DNA from: Nocardia beijingensis NBRC 16342 | GTDB lineage: Bacteria; Actinomycetota; Actinomycetes; Mycobacteriales; Mycobacteriaceae | DNA length: 64,000 nucleotides | Direction of reading: 5' to 3' | NCBI RefSeq assembly: GCF_001612785.1 | Contig: NZ_BDBC01000043.1 | Span: 23,392 to 87,391, forward strand | In this document: in pieces, positions 50,664 through 58,515 of the stretch | Layout of the letters: the number at the start of each line of letters is the position of its first letter | How positions within the stretch are numbered: position 1 is the first letter of the stretch | Made by a program: the position numbers and the translations under genes | The notes under the pieces: generated by a model | Databases searched by the model: none | Seen by the model: only the letters and a program-made list of their open reading frames with translations | What the model was told of the DNA's origin: nothing

Positions 50664-52100
50664 ATGGCTACCACTGTTCCGCTCGGGGGCAAGGCTCCGG
50701 CTACCGGGCCTGTGGTGGCGGTCCTCGCTATGGCGGGAATCGTCGTAGCCCTGATGCAAACATTGATGATTCCGATCCTCCCGCACCTGCCCGAGTACCT
50801 CGGCGCACCGGCGTCCGATACGGCGTGGGCTATCACGGCCACACTACTGGCCGCCGCAGTCGCCACACCGGTGATGGGCCGTCTGGGCGACATGTTCGGA
50901 AAGCGCCGCATCTTGCTGATCGGCTTGGTACTGCTCACTACAGGTTCTGTGGTATGTGCTCTGAGTACGACCCTCGTGCCGCTCGTTGCAGGCCGGGCGC
51001 TCCAGGGTCTCGCATCCGGTGTGATCCCACTGGGTATCAGCGTCATGCGCGATGTGCTTCCCAAGGAACAACTCGCGAGCGCGGTGGCCGTGATGAGCGC
51101 TTCCCTCGGAGTCGGGTGCGCGTTCGGACTACCGATTGCGGCGTTGATCGCGGATAAGGCCGACTGGCACATGCTGTTCTGGGCCTCGGCCGTGCTGGGG
51201 GCTATCGCCGCCGCCGTGATCTCGTTTGTCCTTCCCGAGTCGCCGGTACGAAGCGGTGGGAGTTTCGACTTTGCGGGCGCCGGCATGCTCACTATCGGCT
51301 TGGTCCCTCTGTTGCTGGGCGTATCCAAAGCCGCCGACTGGGGCTGGACAAGTGCTTCGACATCGGTCGCGTTCGGCATTGCTGTTTGCGCGCTGGCCGT
51401 GTGGGCCCGGTTGGAGTTGCGTAACGCCGAGCCCCTGGTCGACCTGCGCGTGGCGGGGCGCAGACAGGTCCTGCTCACCAATATCGCTTCGACAGTGCTC
51501 GGATTCGCGGTGCTCGCCGCGACAATGGTCTTTCCCCAGGTGGTGCAGCTACCGAAATCGATCGGTTACGGCCTGGGTGGCTCCATGCTGGCGGCCGGTT
51601 TGGTGATGGCGCCGCTCGGTGCGGTACTGCTGGTCGCGGCGCCGGTTTCTTCGCGGCTGACAAATGAATACGGGCCCAAGGTCACACTGATGGTGGGAGC
51701 TGTGGTGGTCGCGATCGGCTATATCGTGGGTATCTTCATGTTGCACTCGATCTGGCAATTGATCGTCACCGGCGTGGTCATCGGCTTCGGAACCGGCTTG
51801 GCATATGGTGCGATGCCCGCCCTCATCATGAGCGCGGTGCCTCCGTCGCAGACCGGCGCGGCCAACAGCTTCAATACCTTGATGCGCGCCTTGGGGACTT
51901 CGGCAGCCAGCGCCGTGACCGGCCTCGTACTCGCCGAGATGACCATGACTGTCGGGGACACGGCGGTTCCGACCGAGAACGCCTTCCACGTCCTCATGAT
52001 CATTGCCGCAGGTTCGGCGCTCGCCGCGTTCGTCGTCGCCTTCTTCCTGCCAGGAAATGAAGAGTCGGTGGTGATTGCAGACCAGGTCGCCGCGCACTGA
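50664..52100 (+). CDS. MFS drug-type exporter, DHA2 (14-helix) family (transposon cargo)
   Basis: A 478-residue major-facilitator protein with 14 predicted helices. Motif A is GRLGDMFGKRRILLIG (about residues 72-87), motif C-like sequence is GVGCAFGLPIAALIADKADW (about 150-169), and motif B lies in LVAGRALQGLASGVIP. This is the EmrB/QacA-type proton-driven drug export group. ATG 50664 has GGAGA about 8 nt upstream; an adjoining TTG at 50661 is possible. It is the last cargo gene, followed by a hairpin at 52137. With the MarR gene this resembles an efflux-resistance unit. Confidence 0.85.
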   Translation: MATTVPLGGKAPATGPVVAVLAMAGIVVALMQTLMIPILPHLPEYLGAPASDTAWAITATLLAAAVATPVMGRLGDMFGKRRILLIGLVLLTTGSVVCALSTTLVPLVAGRALQGLASGVIPLGISVMRDVLPKEQLASAVAVMSASLGVGCAFGLPIAALIADKADWHMLFWASAVLGAIAAAVISFVLPESPVRSGGSFDFAGAGMLTIGLVPLLLGVSKAADWGWTSASTSVAFGIAVCALAVWARLELRNAEPLVDLRVAGRRQVLLTNIASTVLGFAVLAATMVFPQVVQLPKSIGYGLGGSMLAAGLVMAPLGAVLLVAAPVSSRLTNEYGPKVTLMVGAVVVAIGYIVGIFMLHSIWQLIVTGVVIGFGTGLAYGAMPALIMSAVPPSQTGAANSFNTLMRALGTSAASAVTGLVLAEMTMTVGDTAVPTENAFHVLMIIAAGSALAAFVVAFFLPGNEESVVIADQVAAH

Positions 52101-52136
52101 GTTCGCCGAGGTCATTCACGTCGATACACGCCGAGG

Positions 52137-52158
52137 GGCGGCGCTCTGTATCGCCGCC
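52137..52158 (+). terminator. Hairpin after the cargo exporter
   Basis: GGCGGCG (52137-52143) pairs with CGCCGCC (52152-52158) around an 8-nt loop, 37 nt after the exporter stop. No T-run. The following 52159-52474 has no supported gene. Confidence 0.5.
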
Positions 52159-52474
52159 GCCTGACCAGGTGGCGGGGCGAGGACTCGCTGAACGCCCTCT
52201 GCGCCACAGCCTTCGGCGAGGCACAGTCGATCATGACCCCAGCAGCAGCCGGTCATGCTCCATAACCACTGTCACTTGATCGTGCAGCAGCCCCTGAAGC
52301 TCTTCTCTATCCTGCAGCTCGAACGGCAGCAAGAGCCTGGCAGTGTCGACCACATTCCGCATGCAACCATTCAACCGCCGATAAAGCACTGGCCGGGCGG
52401 CAGACAGTTCACCAGAGCGGCCGGTTCCGCAGGTCGGAGCACGGATGCCGTCCGGGAGAACCCGTCGTGGGCTA

Positions 52475-52550
52475 CTGACATCGTGTGTCGCCTGCTCCTG
52501 ACACGGTTGTCGTATCCGCAGGCCAGATCGCTGACATTTTCATGTCGTCT
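52475..52550 (-). repeat. Right-end TnsB-binding-type repeats
   Basis: Three inverted copies of the left-end motif. The outermost, 52531-52550, reads AGACGACATGAAAATGTCAG on the minus strand and matches L1 at 18 of 20 positions. 52475-52493 (AGGCGACACACGATGTCAG) has one base missing, and 52498-52515 keeps only CGACA and TGTCAG. Their orientation faces the left end, as expected for transposon termini. Confidence 0.72.
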
Positions 52551-52727
52551 CTCAATTGTCGACGAGTTCTTCGCGTCCGCTTTCCAGTCGCCCTCGTCCG
52601 TGCACGTCCTCGGTTGCTGCCGGGCTTGGTAGTGCGTCCGTCCCTGGAGTGCTCATTGCCTACGTCATTTGGGTTGTCCACGGTCCCTGGCGAGGGGGTA
52701 CCCAGTTTTCCATCCTTTCCGTAGCGG

Positions 52728-52762
52728 TTTCGTTTCGTCACATATAACGCTACGAAACGAAA
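52728..52762. other. 11-bp perfect inverted repeat with AT-rich spacer
   Basis: TTTCGTTTCGT (52728-52738) and ACGAAACGAAA (52752-52762) flank the 13-bp spacer CACATATAACGCT. Related ACGAAA elements recur at about 52893-52907. Located between the transposon end and the 14-7-14 palindrome; could be an arm or accessory site for recombination, or an operator. Confidence 0.45.
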
Positions 52763-52795
52763 TTTGAAGACGTTCTCCAGAACCGAAGGCACGCG

Positions 52796-52830
52796 CTGAC
52801 CGCCGATAAGGTTCACTTATCGGCGGTCAG
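52796..52830. other. Perfect 14-7-14 palindrome, candidate recombinase crossover site
   Basis: CTGACCGCCGATAA (52796-52809), spacer GGTTCAC (52810-52816) and TTATCGGCGGTCAG (52817-52830). Arm and spacer lengths are those of tyrosine-recombinase core sites. It has no T-run, and the nearest gene end (52975, minus strand) is 145 bp away, so a terminator is less likely. The nearest tyrosine recombinase gene is 40844-42049, only about 0.45 kb away once the transposon is removed. Confidence 0.5.
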
Positions 52831-52974
52831 GGCTAGGGGCGACTGCACGAACCGCTGGGATGGGACAGCCTTCCATTTCGTCTGAAATGGTGACGAAATC
52901 ACGAAACCAAACGCTACGATTTCAGTCCCCACGAAGGATGCAGCTCTCCGGCCTGCCCCCCTCGCTCGCTGCGC

Positions 52975-54369
52975 TCACGGATGGTCGGGTGCAGCCGATT
53001 TCGGGAGCGCGAGAACGAGCACGATGAGCACAGCGGCGAGCGGCACACCCCACACCATCACCTCGGGGACGGCGACGGCCACGTTCGTCTGTCCGGTGAG
53101 TTCGCGGCTGAGCAGATTTCCCAGTACCGCCACCCCCACCGACATACCCAGACCGCGCAGGGCGAGCGTGGCGGAGGTGGTGACACCCAAATCGGCCGGT
53201 CCGACCGCATTCTGGGTCACCACCACCAAGTTCTGCATCAGGAGACCGAAGGCGACGCCCGGCACCATGAGGCACAGCGCCACCACCGCATAGCCGGTGT
53301 CGGGCCCCAGCCGGCTCAGCAACCAGAATCCGGCCGTCGCGAGCACCGCGCCCGTCAACAGGTAGGGCTTGAAGTCGCGGCTCGCACCCGCCCTGCCGCC
53401 CGCGATCGCCGCTACCGCCACAAAGGTCAGGAAGTACGGCAGTGTGGCCAGGCCCGCTGCGGTGGCACCGATATCGAAGGCGGTCTGCAAGTAAGTCGGC
53501 AAGTAGACGAGGGACGCGGCGAGCAATGCACCCGATACGAATGTTGCGGGGAGAGGCGCCCGCAAGGTGCGGTCGGCGAACAGTCGCAGCGGCAGGATCG
53601 GATGCGGGGTCCTGGGCTCCCACCAGCGGAAGACAGCCAGTGCCACGAGGGTGAGCGCGACAAGTCCGAGAATGACCGGCGACCCCCAGTCCGCGCTGCG
53701 CCCACCCCATTCGGTGACCAGCAGCAGACTCACCACGGCGGCGGTCAGCAGCGCCGCGCCCGGATAGTCGAGCCTGGTGTCACCGCCGACCCTGGGCAGT
53801 CGAAGCGACAGCGCGACCACAGCCATCGCCGCAAGGCCCAGCGGCACGTTGATGTAGAAGACCCATCGCCACCCGGCGAGATCCGTGATCGTCCCGCCGA
53901 TCAGCGGGCCACCCACGCTCGCGATCGCGAAGACCGCACCCATCAGGCCCTGCATGCGACCGCGCTTGTCCACCGGGTAGAGCTCGGCGATCGCGATCGT
54001 GGGAACGACGAACAAGGCCCCGCCGCCGATGCCCTGTAGTGCCCTGGCCCCGACCAGCTGCCACAGCGTGTGCGAGGCACCCGCGAGCGCGGAGGCGATG
54101 ACGAAAATCCCTACCGCGCTGAGATAGACGGCGCGTCTGCCGAAGCGGTCGCTGAGTCTGCCATACAGCGCCCCGGTGACGGTGGTGGCCAGCAGGTAGG
54201 CCGTCACCGTCCACCCGATGGACTCCATACCGCCCAGATCGGCGGCGATCTCCGGCAGCGCGATCGCGACCACGGCCTGATCGAGCACCGACAGCAGCGC
54301 ACCCAGCATCAACCCAGCCGTGGCCAGCGGCACCGCACTCGGCCTGGTGACCGGAATCGTTCGTGTCAC
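52975..54369 (-). CDS. MFS exporter, DHA2-like
   Basis: A 464-residue major-facilitator transporter. LDQAVVAIALPEIAADLGG (about residues 29-47) is the DHA2-type first helix, GRLSDRFGRRAVYLSA (about 70-85) is motif A, and VGGPLIGGTITDLAGWRWVFYINVPLG contains motif C. It ends DHP after 13-14 predicted helices. Begins 6 bp after the thioredoxin-reductase-like gene on the same strand, so the two form an operon divergent from a MerR gene. Role: proton-driven export of a small compound, not identifiable further. Confidence 0.87.
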   Translation of the reverse strand: MTRTIPVTRPSAVPLATAGLMLGALLSVLDQAVVAIALPEIAADLGGMESIGWTVTAYLLATTVTGALYGRLSDRFGRRAVYLSAVGIFVIASALAGASHTLWQLVGARALQGIGGGALFVVPTIAIAELYPVDKRGRMQGLMGAVFAIASVGGPLIGGTITDLAGWRWVFYINVPLGLAAMAVVALSLRLPRVGGDTRLDYPGAALLTAAVVSLLLVTEWGGRSADWGSPVILGLVALTLVALAVFRWWEPRTPHPILPLRLFADRTLRAPLPATFVSGALLAASLVYLPTYLQTAFDIGATAAGLATLPYFLTFVAVAAIAGGRAGASRDFKPYLLTGAVLATAGFWLLSRLGPDTGYAVVALCLMVPGVAFGLLMQNLVVVTQNAVGPADLGVTTSATLALRGLGMSVGVAVLGNLLSRELTGQTNVAVAVPEVMVWGVPLAAVLIVLVLALPKSAAPDHP

Positions 54370-54375
54370 GGCCGA

Positions 54376-55314
54376 TCACCCTCGCCCGAAGGGGTTCGGC
54401 AGCGCGAAATCCTCGCTCAGCAGGTCCTGATCGACCACGCCTGCCGCGACCGTGCCCGCCGCCGCGGCGGCGATGACGGCCGCCACCGGCATCGGGACGG
54501 TGGCGCGATGTGCCGTGTCCCCGGCCGCATACACGCCGGACACGCTGGTGCGCCCGAACTCGTCGACCTCGACGCAGCCGTCGGACAGCACCGCGCAGCC
54601 CAGCTGCTCGGCGAGATCGCTGCGCTGCACTGCCACGTTCTCGACGAAGACCGCGTCCCGCGCCAGCGGCGGGCCGGATTCGAAGACGATCCGATCGAGC
54701 TTGCCCGCCTCGCCATCGACGTGGGAGATGAATTCCTCGCGCACCGCGACCCCGTTGTCCTTCAGTATGTTTCGCAAGTCCTCCGGTAGCGCACCACCGT
54801 TGGTGCACAGAACGACATCCCCGGCGAACCGGCTCAGCTGCAGGGCCAATCGCACACGCGGCATCGCCGACCCGAGCACCGCGACCGGCCTGCCGGTGCA
54901 CTCGAATCCGTGGCAGTAGGGGCAGTGGAATGCCGATCGGCCCCACAGCTCGGCGAGCCCGGGAATCCCGGGTAGTTCGTCGGCGAGGCCCGTGGCGAGC
55001 AGCAGTCGCCTCGCGGTCACCCGATCGCCCTGCGCGAGCGACACCTCGAACCCACCCGCGGCCGCGGCGCTCACGGTGGCCACAGCACCCCTGCGCATCT
55101 GGATCGTCGGGTAGGCGTCGAGTTCAGCGCGTGCGATCCGGCGGAAATCCGCCGGGGGCGTCCCATCCCGCGTGACGAAGTTGTGCATCGCGTCCGCCGG
55201 ATTGTTGCGGCCTTCGCCCGCATCCAGCAGGAGCGCCCGGCGGTGGGTCCGCCCGAGCGAAAGAGCCGCGGCCAGGCCCGCCGGGCCACCACCGATGACG
55301 ACTACGTCGAACAT
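54376..55314 (-). CDS. Thioredoxin reductase-like FAD/NAD(P) oxidoreductase
   Basis: A 312-residue flavoprotein. GGGPAGLAAALSLGR (about residues 8-22) binds FAD, HCPYCHGFE (about 130-138) carries a CxxC redox pair as in thioredoxin reductase, and GVYAAGDTAH (about 270-279) closes the FAD site. The NADPH-binding GxGxxA/G motif is weak (AVLGSAMPRVRLAL). Similar stand-alone proteins oxidise or close disulfides in natural products, or reduce small thiols. Start at 55314 (MFDVVVIGGG) has AAGGAGG upstream. Operon with the MFS gene; a disulfide-containing or redox-active substrate handled by both is conceivable. Confidence 0.83.
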   Translation of the reverse strand: MFDVVVIGGGPAGLAAALSLGRTHRRALLLDAGEGRNNPADAMHNFVTRDGTPPADFRRIARAELDAYPTIQMRRGAVATVSAAAAGGFEVSLAQGDRVTARRLLLATGLADELPGIPGLAELWGRSAFHCPYCHGFECTGRPVAVLGSAMPRVRLALQLSRFAGDVVLCTNGGALPEDLRNILKDNGVAVREEFISHVDGEAGKLDRIVFESGPPLARDAVFVENVAVQRSDLAEQLGCAVLSDGCVEVDEFGRTSVSGVYAAGDTAHRATVPMPVAAVIAAAAAGTVAAGVVDQDLLSEDFALPNPFGRG

Positions 55315-55359
55315 GTTTTCCTCCTTGACTTTTCCGCGATTATTCAAGTTAATGTCAAC
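55315..55359. promoter_or_regulatory. 45-bp divergent control region between reductase and MerR genes
   Basis: Contains overlapping promoter elements for both directions: on the minus strand TTGACA about 55348-55353 and AATAAT further on; dyads GTT-N6-AAC (GTTAATGTCAAC) and a split CTTGACTT/AAGTCAAG pair (55324-55331 and 55363-55370). A MerR dimer binding here could control both transcripts. Confidence 0.45.
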
Positions 55360-55770
55360 ATGAAGTCAAGGGATGCGAGCCCGACCATGACCATCGGCGA
55401 GCTGGCGGCCCGCTTCGATCTCGCCACCCACGTGCTGCGGCACTGGGAGGCAATGGGCCTGCTGACGCCGACCGAGCGGGTGAACGGTCGGCGCCGCTAC
55501 GACAACGGCCATGTCGCGCGGGTGGCGATGATCATGCGTGGCAAGAGCGCGGGCATGAGCCTGGAGCAGCTCGGTGAGGTGTTGCGCTCCACCAGCAGGA
55601 CCGAGCGCCACGACGTCCTGCGGCGCCACCATGCCGAATTGCGACAGCGGCTGCGCGAACTCGAAGCCTCCAAGGCCATGATCGAGCACGCCCTGACCTG
55701 CACGGCAGAGGATTTCACCACCTGCCCGGCCTTCCGCGCACTGGTGGAGAACATCGAGCACCGCCGCTGA
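55360..55770 (+). CDS. MerR-family regulator
   Basis: A 136-residue MerR regulator: TIGELAARFDLATHVLRHWE (about residues 11-30) is the helix-turn-helix, RVNGRRRYDNGHVARVAMI the wing, and a long dimerising helix with RHHAELRQRLRELEASKAMIE follows. Two C-terminal cysteines (TCTAEDFTTCPAF) could sense metal or redox state. Starts are ATG 55360 or ATG 55387; the former has no ribosome site. Divergent by 45 bp from the reductase-exporter operon, which it presumably controls. Confidence 0.82.
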   Translation: MKSRDASPTMTIGELAARFDLATHVLRHWEAMGLLTPTERVNGRRRYDNGHVARVAMIMRGKSAGMSLEQLGEVLRSTSRTERHDVLRRHHAELRQRLRELEASKAMIEHALTCTAEDFTTCPAFRALVENIEHRR

Positions 55771-56101
55771 CCGGACACGAGCCCGGCGCGAGGCGAGCCG
55801 GTCCAGCAGGCCTGTCGCACCCGATCGAGCGCGGCTCGCGGCACAAGGACCGAGAGGATGCCACGTCGACGAGCGACTGCCGCGCCTCTCTCGCCTGGGG
55901 CAACCCACATGGGGACGTGGGGGACGGAGAGCGATCGATCGCGTTCTGCGCTCGTGCTGACACAGCTTCCGAGGTCGGCTTCCCGGCTGGATGCGGGCAG
56001 CCGGATCCGATATGAGAGTGTGCAGTTCGAATGGAACCGAACGGATGCCCGCTACGTCCAACCATTCGAGACCATCCCAGGCGGATGAGAGGACTGAGGA
56101 G
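55771..56101. other. 331-bp intergenic region before the WXG100 genes
   Basis: No supported gene. It must contain the promoter of the type VII toxin locus. A purine-rich tract (GAGAGGACTGAGGAG at 56084-56100) is the ribosome site for the TTG start at 56102. Confidence 0.4.
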
Positions 56102-56428
56102 TTGACGGAGAGCCAACCCGCCACCACGTTCGCCGTGGTGCCCGAGCACGTCTCGGATGCCGGGCGTTACGTGCAACAGACCGCCGCGAACCTGATCAGT
56201 GGCCTGCGCACAGCCGGCGCCGAAGTCGACGGGCTCATGTCGAGCTGGCGCGGTGGCGCGGCCACCGCCTACACCGGGGCATGGGACGAGACCCACCGCG
56301 CCGCCCTGGAGCTGTTCGAGGCATTGGCGGACATGGCCGAGCTGCTCGGCGTGGTCGTGGACCGCACCGCCGCCACCGACACCGCGAGCGCCGGCACCTA
56401 CAGCTCGCTCAGCCTGCCGCCGATCTGA
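56102..56428 (+). CDS. WXG100-family (EsxA-like) protein 1
   Basis: A 108-residue helical hairpin protein. SSWRGGAATAYTGAWDETH (about residues 44-62) holds the WxG turn (as WRG), flanked by helices VPEHVSDAGRYVQQTAANLI and RAALELFEALADMAELLGVV. Such proteins are exported by type VII (ESX) systems in pairs or as partners of larger effectors. TTG 56102 follows GAGGAG; ATG 56045 is an alternative. First gene of a locus with a second WXG protein and a large toxin-like protein. No ESX machinery genes are in the window. Confidence 0.78.
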   Translation: MTESQPATTFAVVPEHVSDAGRYVQQTAANLISGLRTAGAEVDGLMSSWRGGAATAYTGAWDETHRAALELFEALADMAELLGVVVDRTAATDTASAGTYSSLSLPPI

Positions 56429-56457
56429 CCAACCCACCGAACCGTTGGAAGACGACC

Positions 56458-56766
56458 ATGACCGAGTACCGTGTCGACCTGGCGCACCTGGAAGATGTCA
56501 CCAAGCACATCGAGAGTCTGAATGCGTTCGTGGCCGATTCGCTCACCGAAATCGATGAGCGCATCGCCACGGTGCAGGGCAATTGGTCCGGCGCGGCGGC
56601 CGACGCGCACGCCCAAGCGCATGCCGACTGGATCGCCGCGGCCCAGAAGATCCACAACGGCCTGCAAGACTTGCGCGCCGCAGCCGCCGCGGCTCGTAAG
56701 GAATACGATGCGGCTACCGCGGCGAACCTCTCCCTTCTCGGCCGCGGCGCGGGAGCCGCCCGGTGA
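56458..56766 (+). CDS. WXG100-family protein 2
   Basis: A 102-residue WXG100 protein: YRVDLAHLEDVTKHIESLNA, then GNWSGAAADAHAQAHADWI with the WxG turn (WSG, about residues 43-45) and a second helix ending AARKEYDAATAANLSLLGRG. Starts 29 bp after the first WXG gene, and its stop overlaps the GTG start of the toxin gene by 4 bp. The pair probably acts as export partners or chaperones for the large protein. Confidence 0.82.
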   Translation: MTEYRVDLAHLEDVTKHIESLNAFVADSLTEIDERIATVQGNWSGAAADAHAQAHADWIAAAQKIHNGLQDLRAAAAAARKEYDAATAANLSLLGRGAGAAR

Positions 56767-58226
56767 CCGTCATCGACGTGTCGGTGCCCACCTACTACGA
56801 CACCGCACAGAAGCTGGCCGACGCCGCCTCGCAGTTCTGGGCCGCGGTCGACGGCGAATGGCCGGCGATGGCGCAGGCCACCAACATGGCCGGAAGCTAT
56901 TCCGACGGCAAGAAGTGGGGCCAGTCCTACGACGCTCGCGCCACCGAAATCCTCGACCTCGTCTCCAGACTGGCGACCGCGGCTCACGGCTACGCCGTGA
57001 TCTTGCAGCAAATCGGCTACAACCACGAATGCGCCGAATGGGTCGCCACCGTCGACAACAATGCCATCCCCGTCAAACCAGCCGAGCCGATTCCGCCGGT
57101 GATCGTGTGCCGTATTCCGCTGCCCTCGGCGGGGGGACCCGGAAACGGTCTGGTCGACGAGGGCATCGGATTGGCCGAGATGATCGGCATCATCGTGCCC
57201 GACGGCAACGCCACCACGATGAGCAACGCGGCCGACACCTGGGAGCGCACTGCCCGCGCCGCGGCGGTGGCGGGATTCCCGGCCGCCTTGGACGCGGCGG
57301 CGACCGCCCTGCAAACGATCACCGCTCCGGAAAGCGCGTACGTCGACGAAGACTTGCGCGCGCTCAAAACGGCCGCCGACACGGTGATCACTGCCATGAC
57401 CGACCTGGCGCAATCCTGCCGGGATCACCGCCAGGCGCTCGACGAGTTGCGCAACAACCTGAAGATCCAGCTCGAATCGATCCGGGATGCGCTACTGACA
57501 GAGTTGGCGATCAACGCGGCGGTGTCGATCGCGTCGAGCTGGATCACCCTCGGCGCCAGCGCGGCTATCGGCGTGGCCGGCGCCGCTGCCATCTGCGCGC
57601 GCTACGCCCGTCCGATCAGAGTCATGATCGAGCAATGGCAAAACGAGCGTCGGATTGCTCAGGGCGTCAAATACGAGCAAGATATTCAGCGCGCCGTACA
57701 GGAAGTCAAACGGCTCGAGGAACTGCGGCCTGGTGGGCCGCTCAAACCGAAACTGGACCCTCCGCGGCCGACGCTGAGCGCCGACGACGTGGCGGTACTG
57801 AGGCAAGGCCCGAGCGATGCGCAGGCCAATTCGCTCACCGCCGCCCTGCGCGAAGGCAGGGTGACCCCGGAGCAGCAACGCCAGATAGACGCGTTCAATC
57901 AGGCGCTCGGCAAGCTCCCCGCCCACGAAGGGCCGCTGGTGCGGCATACCACCCTCACCGACGAGCAACTGGCCAGATACGTGGAAGGCGAACCGACGAC
58001 AGAAATCGGATTCACCAGCGCGAGCACCAAACCCACCGGGTCGAATGAATTCCTCGTCCAGAACTCGAATGTCGAATACCACATCGTGAGCAAGACCGGC
58101 CGAGACTACAGTCAATACGGCACCCCGGACGAAGTTCTGTTCAAGTCGGGTACCGATTTCATGGTCAACAAAAAAACGTTCAACTCGGACACGGGCCGTT
58201 GGTTGATCACAATGGTCGAAATTTAG
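56763..58226 (+). CDS. Type VII-exported toxin candidate with C-terminal ADP-ribosyltransferase-like domain
   Basis: A 487-residue protein. The N-terminal two-thirds are helical, with a WXG/LXG-like start (FWAAVDGEWPAMAQATNMAG) and a hydrophobic Ala/Gly stretch (about residues 245-280) that may cross membranes. The last 120 residues look like an Arg-Ser-Glu ADP-ribosyltransferase: EGPLVRHTTL (Arg, about 390), GFTSASTKP (Ser-Thr-Ser, about 416) and YGTPDEVLFKSGTDFMV (Glu, about 460). The residue two before the catalytic Glu is Pro, not Glu or Gln, so target specificity is unusual. The 3' end is more A+T-rich, as expected for exchangeable toxin tips. Followed 8 bp later by a small gene, likely immunity. 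Confidence 0.68.
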   Translation: MTVIDVSVPTYYDTAQKLADAASQFWAAVDGEWPAMAQATNMAGSYSDGKKWGQSYDARATEILDLVSRLATAAHGYAVILQQIGYNHECAEWVATVDNNAIPVKPAEPIPPVIVCRIPLPSAGGPGNGLVDEGIGLAEMIGIIVPDGNATTMSNAADTWERTARAAAVAGFPAALDAAATALQTITAPESAYVDEDLRALKTAADTVITAMTDLAQSCRDHRQALDELRNNLKIQLESIRDALLTELAINAAVSIASSWITLGASAAIGVAGAAAICARYARPIRVMIEQWQNERRIAQGVKYEQDIQRAVQEVKRLEELRPGGPLKPKLDPPRPTLSADDVAVLRQGPSDAQANSLTAALREGRVTPEQQRQIDAFNQALGKLPAHEGPLVRHTTLTDEQLARYVEGEPTTEIGFTSASTKPTGSNEFLVQNSNVEYHIVSKTGRDYSQYGTPDEVLFKSGTDFMVNKKTFNSDTGRWLITMVEI

Positions 58227-58233
58227 GAGAAAG

Positions 58234-58515
58234 ATGCCGGAAAAATTCGGGGGAAAGATCTTCTACACAAAAGAAGAGGCCGAACAGCTGGGGTTGACCC
58301 TTTCTGCGGAGGAGATGGCGCGCGCTGACGCGATTCTCGCCGCATTCGCCGAGACCGTCCGAAACGCCGCTCCCGCGCCGGAGGGGACTGTTCCACCCGG
58401 TTTCGGTGGCCGGTTCTCCGACGACCTGGAAGGCACCGAATTCGAGGGCTGGACTCGCGACGCCAAGACGGGTCAGTGGTTCGACAAGGAGGGCCGTCCG
58501 GTCCCGAAACCTTGA
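58234..58515 (+). CDS. Small protein, probable immunity partner
   Basis: A 93-residue soluble protein starting MPEKFGGKIFYTKEEAEQLG, with an acidic helical N-terminal half (SAEEMARADAILAAFAETVR) and a Gly-rich, WxRD-type C-terminus (EFEGWTRDAKTGQWFDKEG). It begins 8 bp after the toxin stop with AGGAGA in front, so both are made together. Position, size and acidity suit an immunity protein that blocks the ADP-ribosyltransferase domain. No family recognised. Confidence 0.6.
   Translation: MPEKFGGKIFYTKEEAEQLGLTLSAEEMARADAILAAFAETVRNAAPAPEGTVPPGFGGRFSDDLEGTEFEGWTRDAKTGQWFDKEGRPVPKP

Larger units (their letters stand above)
42267..52555. mobile_element. Tn7/Tn5053-like transposon with MFS/hydrolase cargo
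   Basis: About 10.3 kb bounded by oppositely oriented copies of one 20-bp motif. Left copies: AGGCGACATGAGAATGTCAG (42272-42291) and a second at 42297-42316. Right copy 52531-52550 is its complement with 2 of 20 mismatches, plus two weaker copies at 52475-52515. Inside in Tn5053-like order are tniA/tnsB-type transposase (broken), tnsC-type ATPase, a third protein and a serine resolvase (broken), then cargo. Multiple end repeats are typical of TnsB-type transposases. Exact ends are uncertain: left about 42267-42270, right about 52553-52556. A clear 5-bp target duplication was not seen. Confidence 0.72.

Noticed and set aside
42261..52558. CAATTG at both transposon ends as target duplication
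   Set aside because: The left copy (42261-42266) and right copy (52553-52558) do not sit at equal distances from the end motifs, and CAATTG is itself a palindrome; a duplication cannot be claimed.
52255..52632. Open frame across the transposon right end
   Set aside because: Crosses the end repeats, has no ribosome site or family features.
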